DNA of 20,693 nt from an uncultured Moraxella sp. (GTDB lineage: Bacteria; Pseudomonadota; Gammaproteobacteria; Pseudomonadales; Moraxellaceae), in the NCBI GenBank assembly GCA_943908405.1, contig CALTTE010000026.1, forward strand, positions 1 to 20,693. The letters are read 5' to 3'. This document shows positions 16,809 to 20,693 of the stretch, one piece after another (the stretch's first letter is position 1; each line of letters starts with the position of its first letter). The translations under genes were made by a program, and so were the position numbers. The notes beneath the pieces are model-generated. The model ran no database searches, had not been told where the DNA came from, and was given only the letters and a program-made list of their open reading frames with translations.

Positions 16809-17314
16809 ACATATTGCTCCAAAATCAGCTCAATATCGCTTGGGCTTACAGGGCCATAGGTATCCTCGTCAATCAGCACGCTTGCTCCTTTGTCGCAATT
16901 ACCCAAACAGCAGATGGGCAACAGCGTAAATCTGCCATCTTTGGTCGTTTGTCCATAATCAATGCCCAGTGTTTTTTTAAAGGCTGCCGCCAGTGCTTCA
17001 TAACCATTTAAATAGCAAGCAATAGAATCACACAGCAAAATGACGTGGCGACCCACAGGCTGACGATAAATGCGATTAAAAAAGGTCGCAACACCTTCCA
17101 CATCAGGAGCGTTCATTTGTAATAAATTGGCAATGGCAAGCACTTGGGCATCATCAATCCAGCCGTTACGCTTTTGCACCAGCTTTAACGCATCCAAAAC
17201 CGCCGCTCGTGGCTGGGGATAATGGTGCTTATACACATCAATCCCTGCAATTTCGTCAGTGGTCAAAATCGCACGAATGTCTACCTTAGGGGTTTTGTCG
17301 GTTACAATTTTCAT
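16805..17314 (-). CDS. nuoE: NADH-quinone oxidoreductase subunit E
   Basis: This 169-residue thioredoxin-fold subunit holds the N1a [2Fe-2S] cluster next to the FMN of NuoF. The ligand pattern is complete: Cys95-x4-Cys100 and Cys136-x3-Cys140 (in ICCLGNC). ATG 17314 is chosen over a TTG 39 bases upstream. It has AGG nearby, and a second copy of this region at 18384 also begins at the equivalent ATG. In E. coli-like operons nuoE directly follows nuoC/D; here nuoE and the nuoD end are about 3.3 kb apart. The nearest upstream gene is the TSUP exporter, which ends 28 bases before the start. Confidence 0.96.
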   Translation of the reverse strand: MKIVTDKTPKVDIRAILTTDEIAGIDVYKHHYPQPRAAVLDALKLVQKRNGWIDDAQVLAIANLLQMNAPDVEGVATFFNRIYRQPVGRHVILLCDSIACYLNGYEALAAAFKKTLGIDYGQTTKDGRFTLLPICCLGNCDKGASVLIDEDTYGPVSPSDIELILEQYV

Positions 17315-17325
17315 AACAGCCTGTT
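17250..17325. repeat. 76-bp direct repeat, copy 1 (true nuoE start)
   Basis: This segment spans the nuoE leader and first 21 or so codons. It aligns without gaps to 18320-18395, exactly 1070 bp away, with 68 of 76 bases identical by eye and one run of 41 identical bases (17262-17302). It brackets the dioxygenase stub and the TSUP gene together with copy 2. Confidence 0.9.
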
Positions 17326-17342
17326 GTTTATTAAAATCTGAT

Positions 17343-18134
17343 TTACCACACAAGCGTGGTCAAACCCAAATGTCCAATCTTTAAAGCCAATATCAATAAA
17401 ACAATAAAAATCAAACTCTTAAATGCGTTTGGGGTGATTTTATCTCTTAATCTAATCCCAAAAAACAGCCCCACCACACAACACAAGGTTAAAAGACCCA
17501 TAAAACCATATTCTTTGATACCAAAGCGTAAATACTGCTCTTTTAACATAAGCATCTGCACTATTTTTGCCAAAAGATAGCATAAATTACTGGCTTTGGC
17601 GATACGATTTTTATCGTCTGTTTCACTTAGCAAAACCATCAGCAATATCGGCGACATTGCGTTGGTCGCCCCGCCCACAAGCCCCGCCAAAAAACCAAAA
17701 ATTACGCTGTTTTGAGCATTTTGGGCAATATAAATGGGTTTTGCCTTACCAAATAAAGCAAGCAGTCCACTTATCGCATAATACAGCGTAACCATTGCCA
17801 TCAGTAGCAAAAGCCAAGCCATCGGTAACACCGACAATAGCCAAACGCCTGTTATACTGCCTACCACACTGGCAATTGCCAAATGCTTATAGGTTTTGGC
17901 ATAATAGCTAAATTCTTTGGCAAGCACTTTTATGCCACCCAAAGTGCCAGCTGGTGCTTTGATTATCACCAAAAGGCTAAGCAAAAAACTTGGCAAAGCG
18001 ACCAGTGCCACCACTTTGGGCATTGGCATAACAAGGGCTAGGACAGCTGTGGCAAGGAGAGGAAAGCCCATACCTGTTACGCCGTGTAACCCCCCTGCCA
18101 GAAAAAAAACCGTCGCTTGTATTATTTCTTGCAC
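17343..18134 (-). CDS. TSUP family (TauE/SafE-type) membrane exporter
   Basis: This is a 263-residue hydrophobic protein with about eight predicted membrane segments. The N-terminal half has the family pattern FFLAGGLHGVTGMGFPLLAT. The second half repeats it as FGFLAGLVGGATNAMSPILL, the internal inverted-repeat signature of TSUP (DUF81) transporters. Known members export sulfite, sulfoacetate or related organosulfur anions; the substrate here is not shown by the sequence. The start is a GTG at 18134, only 9 bases after the stop of a TauD/TfdA-like dioxygenase remnant, so the two once formed an operon. A link to sulfonate breakdown with sulfite export is suggestive, but the dioxygenase subgroup is uncertain. 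The reading frame is intact. Confidence 0.88.
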   Translation of the reverse strand: MQEIIQATVFFLAGGLHGVTGMGFPLLATAVLALVMPMPKVVALVALPSFLLSLLVIIKAPAGTLGGIKVLAKEFSYYAKTYKHLAIASVVGSITGVWLLSVLPMAWLLLLMAMVTLYYAISGLLALFGKAKPIYIAQNAQNSVIFGFLAGLVGGATNAMSPILLMVLLSETDDKNRIAKASNLCYLLAKIVQMLMLKEQYLRFGIKEYGFMGLLTLCCVVGLFFGIRLRDKITPNAFKSLIFIVLLILALKIGHLGLTTLVW

Positions 18135-18143
18135 TACCGTCTC

Positions 18144-18326
18144 TTATAGGCTAATTCTCGCTCTAACATAATGCCTGTTCTTATCAGTATAATCAGTTCT
18201 AGCGTGCAACCCATTAATGTTGTCAATAATAATTAAATCATCATCTTGTGCAGAAAATTCTTTAACATTATCCGAGTTTCGTATTAAATTTACAAGCAAA
18301 ATAGTCAAGTGCAGACACCATTTCAT
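18144..18326 (-). pseudogene. C-terminal remnant of a TauD/TfdA-family Fe(II)/2-oxoglutarate dioxygenase
   Basis: The readable stretch ends NVKEF, then DDLIIIDNINGLHARTDY, then a conserved-looking R-rich terminus (RHYVRARISL) and a stop. The pattern of hydrophobic strand, Asp-Asn, then Leu-His-x-Arg is the C-terminal iron/2-oxoglutarate binding part of the TauD/TfdA fold, with the His as third iron ligand and the Arg as oxoglutarate contact. The catalytic HxD half and most of the protein are missing. Upstream the frame runs directly into a copy of the nuoE 5' end, so there is no room for the rest of the gene. Another frame (codons for VSALDYFACKFN) may hold a few more residues of the same protein beyond a frameshift. 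Family assignment rests on about 40 residues. Confidence 0.65.
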
Positions 18327-18395
18327 CAGCAGTCAAAATCGCACGAATGTCTACCTTAGGGGTTTTGTCGGTAACAATTCTCATAATAACCTATT
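18320..18395 (-). pseudogene. duplicated 5' fragment of nuoE (direct repeat copy 2)
   Basis: An ATG at 18384 opens a frame reading MRIVTDKTPKVDIRAILTAD, almost identical to the true NuoE N-terminus. After codon 21 or so the similarity stops and the frame continues into unrelated residues, ending at 18268 after 38 codons. Eight of 76 bases differ from copy 1 and several differences are synonymous, so this copy has either diverged for some time or come from a related strain. No downstream NuoE sequence follows, so it cannot make a functional subunit. Confidence 0.92.
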
Positions 18396-18432
18396 TATCT
18401 GTAATTACCCATTAACCATCAATACTCAAACG

Positions 18433-18680
18433 CTATTTTATACCAGCTTGCCAAAGCTTGGATAGCAAAATATCAATAAATATCGCCATTATCTTTAGTA
18501 GTGGCTTAACTGCATAAGAATGCCCATACCAGATAATCCGTGTCGCTTTTTGCCAAAAACTCACACTAAGACTCTCTACCAAAACTTAAGCCAAAAGATA
18601 CTTGCCATAAAAACAAATAAGCTTAGTGTTGGCTGTTTTGCTAGCACTTGCAAACGTTTTATCCTTAAATTTTTAATCAT
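18433..18680 (-). pseudogene. frameshifted small membrane protein gene, unrecognised
   Basis: ATG 18680 opens a frame of 34 codons (ending FMASIFWLKFW) that stops at 18576. The next frame continues without a stop as LVESLSVSFWQKATRIIWYG and ends LLSKLWQAGIK at 18433. Adding one T in the T run at the junction restores a single 82-residue protein with a basic N-terminus and two hydrophobic segments (SLFVFMASIFWLKF and LLKIMAIFIDILL). I do not recognise the family. The alternative is two chance short frames, but both halves have protein-like composition. No clear ribosome binding site precedes the ATG. It lies in the roughly 660-base space (18135-18795) between the TSUP and LysE genes, with the dioxygenase stub and nuoE copy. 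Confidence 0.45.
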
Positions 18681-18683
18681 TTA

Positions 18684-18717
18684 TTGGTTGTTTGGGTTCA
18701 TTGGTTGTTTGGGTTCA
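18684..18717. repeat. 17-bp exact tandem duplication
   Basis: TTGGTTGTTTGGGTTCA occurs at 18684-18700 and 18701-18717. It lies just upstream (in minus-strand terms) of the start of the frameshifted small gene, and each copy gives a short MNPNNQ reading on that strand. With 17 bases, the duplication shifts any frame crossing it. Confidence 0.9.
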
Positions 18718-18770
18718 TTCCTATTTTCACGACCAAAGCGGACAATGAGCTGGCTTTTGGCACACCCTTT

Positions 18771-18780
18771 ATTATATCAC
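18771..18780 (-). promoter_or_regulatory. possible extended -10 promoter element
   Basis: On the minus strand the sequence GTGATATAAT contains TGATATAAT, a perfect extended -10 (TGnTATAAT). It lies 15 bases past the LysE gene and about 90 bases before the start of the frameshifted small gene. No good -35 is seen at 17 bases, which extended -10 promoters can lack. It could drive the downstream small gene and TSUP/nuoE transcription. The surrounding AT-richness makes a chance match quite possible. Confidence 0.3.
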
Positions 18781-18795
18781 AAAAATTTACATTAC

Positions 18796-19434
18796 TTATA
18801 CCATTACAAGTGTTAATGATTTAACAATCCCTACCACCGCCACAATCACCAAGACAAGCCCTGCCAACTGGCTACTTAATTGGATAAATTTCGGCTTGGC
18901 AATATTGGCAAATAATAAGCCGTACAGCAATAATATGGCATAATCTAGCACCACCCAAGTCGCCGTTAATAGCCCCATAGCCAGCGACTTATTGGCACTG
19001 ACACCAAAAAACAAGGGAAAAAGTGCCATAAAAAACAGCACATCTTTGGGATTACTAATCCCCACCAAAAACCCTTGGCTAAAATAAGCACGCAATGGCT
19101 TTTGTAAGGCACGCATCGGCATATTTTGTGGTGTTTCTATGACAGGCGTAAAGCTGTCTTTAATCAACCCCACCGCAAAATAAAGCAAATACAAACAGCC
19201 TATTAACGTAAGCAAGCTGAGCCAATGTTCATTGACCGCTATCACACCATAAATGACCAAAAACGATATGCCAATAAGTACCAAAGATGCGGTATTCGTC
19301 CCTGCAATCGTGAATAGCCCTGTCATCATTCCTTGTTTGGCACTGTTATTTGCCACCATCACCGTCACAGGGCCAGGGGTAGATAAAAACAACACCACCG
19401 AGCCGATAAAGGCCGACCATATGCCAAAATCCAT
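18796..19434 (-). CDS. LysE/RhtB family amino-acid exporter
   Basis: This is a 212-residue inner-membrane protein with about six hydrophobic segments, the normal size for the family. The N-terminus shows the hallmark FLSTPGPVTVMVANNSAKQG (the PGP motif), followed by a G/A-rich helix. The mid-protein FSQGFLVGISNPKDVLFFMALFPLF is the second conserved block. RhtB-like members export amino acids such as homoserine, threonine, lysine or arginine; the substrate cannot be read from the sequence. ATG 19434 has an AGGA about 12 bases upstream. The frame is intact. It lies 25 bases after the small membrane protein gene on the same strand, in the block inserted between nuoD and nuoE. Confidence 0.9.
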   Translation of the reverse strand: MDFGIWSAFIGSVVLFLSTPGPVTVMVANNSAKQGMMTGLFTIAGTNTASLVLIGISFLVIYGVIAVNEHWLSLLTLIGCLYLLYFAVGLIKDSFTPVIETPQNMPMRALQKPLRAYFSQGFLVGISNPKDVLFFMALFPLFFGVSANKSLAMGLLTATWVVLDYAILLLYGLLFANIAKPKFIQLSSQLAGLVLVIVAVVGIVKSLTLVMV

Positions 19435-19459
19435 TGTATTATCAAATCCTAATTAAACC

Positions 19460-19813
19460 CTAGCGAATATCTACTTTATAACGCTCTTTATTATACTCTG
19501 CCACATAACCAAAAGCGGCGGTGTGCATTATTTCGCCCTTTAAAGTATAAACCACACTTAAACTGCCCTCGTGGATATTGGCGTAATTAATAGGCACAGT
19601 AAAGCTGTCTTTTGGCAAGACAGTTCCAATCCACGCTACCTTGTCCTTGTCGCCATTATACATTACAGCAACATCGGTTAGCGGATTTAGGGTATGATTG
19701 GTGATGATAACCGCGCCAAGACTATTATAATAGTTACCAAACATCACACCCAAAAGAACGCCCAATATTAAACCAAACGCAGTAAACAAAATATACTTTT
19801 TAGTTTTAATCAC
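19460..19813 (-). CDS. small single-pass membrane protein, possible partner of the decayed DUF6973-like gene
   Basis: The frame encodes 117 residues from a GTG at 19813, chosen because GAGGG lies 7 bases upstream. A longer reading from a GTG at 19867 would run into the preceding gene. A basic start (VIKTKK) and one membrane segment (about 7-26, ILFTAFGLILGVLLGVMFGN) are followed by a roughly 90-residue domain of alternating polar and hydrophobic residues, suggesting a beta-rich periplasmic fold (for example VAVMYNGD, AWIGTVLPKDSFTVPI, SLSVVYTLKG). I do not recognise a family. It begins 10 bases after the stop of the DUF6973-like pseudogene, so the two formed an operon. A role as immunity or accessory partner is only a guess. 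The frame is intact although its neighbour is ruined. Confidence 0.7.
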   Translation of the reverse strand: MIKTKKYILFTAFGLILGVLLGVMFGNYYNSLGAVIITNHTLNPLTDVAVMYNGDKDKVAWIGTVLPKDSFTVPINYANIHEGSLSVVYTLKGEIMHTAAFGYVAEYNKERYKVDIR

Positions 19814-19823
19814 AGATAAGCCC

Positions 19824-20549
19824 TCATCTTTTCTCGCCAGCAGAATTTGACTTAACCAGTTTGCCACTTACAATTACTCTCATATTTCCTGCTCTCACTT
19901 GCTTTTGAACAATATCAGACATTTCAGAAATACCTGATACTTTAGCAGAAGCAGCCAAACTAATTCCGACTTTATTATTATGCAAATCCATTATTTGCTC
20001 TATTTTTGGCTGTCCTTTAGCTCCATATTCATGAGCATCGCTCCATCTCTTAGCAAATTTTGCACCAACATCTTTTGTCATTCCAAAATTCCAAAGAGCG
20101 TGTCTGAAAGCATCGCCATTACCATTATACAAGCACCATTATACAAGCCGCTCACATATCTTCTTTTGCGATTTCTACTGCTAATTTTCCATTTGCTATA
20201 CACAATAAGGATTTTGCTTTATTTTCAGAATATAGCTTCTTTTTCCTCATCATTCAGGTAGCTGATTAGATAACCATCCAATTCATAAGACTTACCACTG
20301 CTATTACGTTCCATATGGTGAACAAAATTCTTATCAACATGATTAGCCAATAAGTTTTCTGCATAATTATCTATCTACTCATCTGTAGCTATTGGGTTTT
20401 CCTGTTTATAAGTACGAATTTTTTCGGCAATTTCATCTAGCGAAACTGCAACTTTTACATCGTATATTTAAGAAATTGAGTTTGCGTAACTGTTTGAAAT
20501 AAAGCAAGCGATAAACAGATGATACAACACAAAAAATAACTTATTTCAT
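19824..20549 (-). pseudogene. decayed gene for a secreted protein with a DUF6973-like C-terminal domain
   Basis: ATG 20549, with GGAG 10 bases upstream, starts 37 bases after nuoD. Pieces in different frames join into one plausible protein: a signal peptide (ISYFLCCIICLSLALFQT), an acidic helical part (SLDEIAEKIRTYKQENPIA; NYAENLLANHVDKNFVHHME; DGYLISYLNDEEKEAIF; SENKAKSLLCIANGKLAVEI) and an open C-terminal 100 residues with NGNGDAFRHALWN, SDAHEYG and MDLHNNKVG. The last three blocks match my recollection of the DUF6973 pattern, a domain seen in some secreted and polymorphic-toxin-like proteins. Lesions: a frameshift in the A run after the start codon; a 1-2 base shift near 20460; a TAG at 20375-20377; a 1-base shift near 20231; a 14-bp tandem duplication at 20121-20148 with another shift beside it. 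The C-terminal frame could still be translated from TTG 20132. Confidence 0.7.
20121..20148. repeat. 14-bp exact tandem duplication inside the pseudogene
   Basis: ACCATTATACAAGC occurs at 20121-20134 and 20135-20148. Because 14 is not a multiple of three, the duplication by itself breaks the reading frame just before the conserved NGNGDAFRH block. Removing one copy rejoins SGLYNGNGDAFRH. Confidence 0.92.
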
Positions 20550-20586
20550 AACCAAAAATCTCCAATAAAAAATTAATTAAAATTAA

Positions 20587-20693
20587 CTACCGATCACAAT
20601 CCGCCATCACAATATCAATACTTGCCAAATAAATAATCGCATCAGAAACGAGTGAGCCGTTAATCACACTGGGCATTTGCTGGATATGGGCAA
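20587..20693 (-). CDS. nuoD: NADH-quinone oxidoreductase subunit D (or fused CD), C-terminal end
   Basis: The last 34 codons are present, reading through QQMPSVINGSLVSDAIIYLA and ending ASIDIVMADCDR before a TAG at 20587-20589. The ending with IDIVxxDxDR is the conserved C-terminus of the 49-kDa/NuoD quinone-site subunit. The rest of the gene runs off the window, so it cannot be told whether nuoC is fused to it, as in E. coli. It has the same orientation as nuoE, which in the usual order would follow directly. Confidence 0.88.
   Translation of the reverse strand, partial: AHIQQMPSVINGSLVSDAIIYLASIDIVMADCDR

Noticed and set aside
18268..18384. A 38-codon open frame starting with the duplicated nuoE 5' end as a functional gene
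   Set aside because: After about 21 NuoE-like codons it has no family similarity and lacks all cluster ligands; it is a fusion by-product of the duplication.
18520..18816. Plus-strand 98-codon frame over the TSUP-LysE gap
   Set aside because: It crosses the 17-bp tandem repeat and overlaps the end of LysE, has no ribosome binding site, and its Cys/Phe-rich composition looks like the complement of AT-rich sequence. The minus-strand reading gives a more plausible protein.
19980..20261. Plus-strand 93-codon hydrophobic frame opposite the DUF6973-like pseudogene
   Set aside because: The minus strand in the same place carries the conserved NGDAFRH and MDLHNN blocks, so the plus frame is a shadow; it has no motif of its own.
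17315..20586. Insertion sequence or integrative element with transposase, integrase or terminal inverted repeats
   Set aside because: No transposase or integrase motifs and no convincing terminal inverted repeats were seen. The only flanking repeats are the nuoE-start copies, which fit homologous recombination better.

Overview
This window looks like the chromosome of a gammaproteobacterium of the Moraxellaceae (Moraxella-like). The reasons are moderately AT-rich DNA, a LMW-phosphatase/murB pair, a subclass II ferredoxin reductase and a full gammaproteobacterial-type nuo gene order with the [4Fe-4S] N7 ligands in NuoG. The genus is an inference; no rRNA or other marker is present.

Layout. 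(1) Positions 85-2817, plus strand: a tight cluster of hslR (Hsp15), a low-molecular-weight protein tyrosine phosphatase, murB and a DUF218/YdcF-like membrane protein, the last three overlapping. (2) 2933-3799, plus strand: an AmiD-like peptidoglycan amidase lipoprotein. (3) 3889-17314, minus strand: ten respiratory complex I genes in the order nuoE-F-G-H-I-J-K-L-M-N, mostly overlapping or a few bases apart, followed 7 bases later by a ferredoxin/flavodoxin-NADP+ reductase (fpr) that appears to be the last gene of the operon. (4) 17315-20586: about 3.3 kb of accessory DNA separating nuoE from nuoD. (5) 20587-20693: the C-terminal end of nuoD (or a fused nuoCD), running off the window.

The accessory block is the most unusual part. 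Read in the direction of nuo transcription it holds: a badly decayed gene for a secreted protein with a DUF6973-like C-terminal domain (at least five lesions, including a 14-bp tandem duplication); an intact gene for a small single-pass membrane protein 10 bases downstream; a LysE/RhtB amino-acid exporter; a frameshifted gene for an 82-residue membrane protein; a 76-bp diverged copy of the nuoE start region; the C-terminal stub of a TauD/TfdA-type dioxygenase; and an intact TSUP (TauE/SafE-type) anion exporter. The nuoE copy and the true nuoE start are gapless direct repeats exactly 1070 bp apart. They bracket the dioxygenase stub and the exporter, so this segment can be read as a cassette inserted at the nuoE start, possibly by homologous recombination with DNA from a relative. 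All genes in the block point the same way as nuo, so nuo transcription could pass through it.

A second theme is short tandem duplication: exact or near-exact doublings of 14-17 bp occur at 30-61, 15327-15356, 18684-18717 and 20121-20148. Several complex I subunits also carry unusual extra sequence: a Q/E/N/S-rich tail on NuoJ, a repeat-bearing tail on NuoF and an internal insertion in NuoG. No tRNA, rRNA, CRISPR array or intact transposase was seen.
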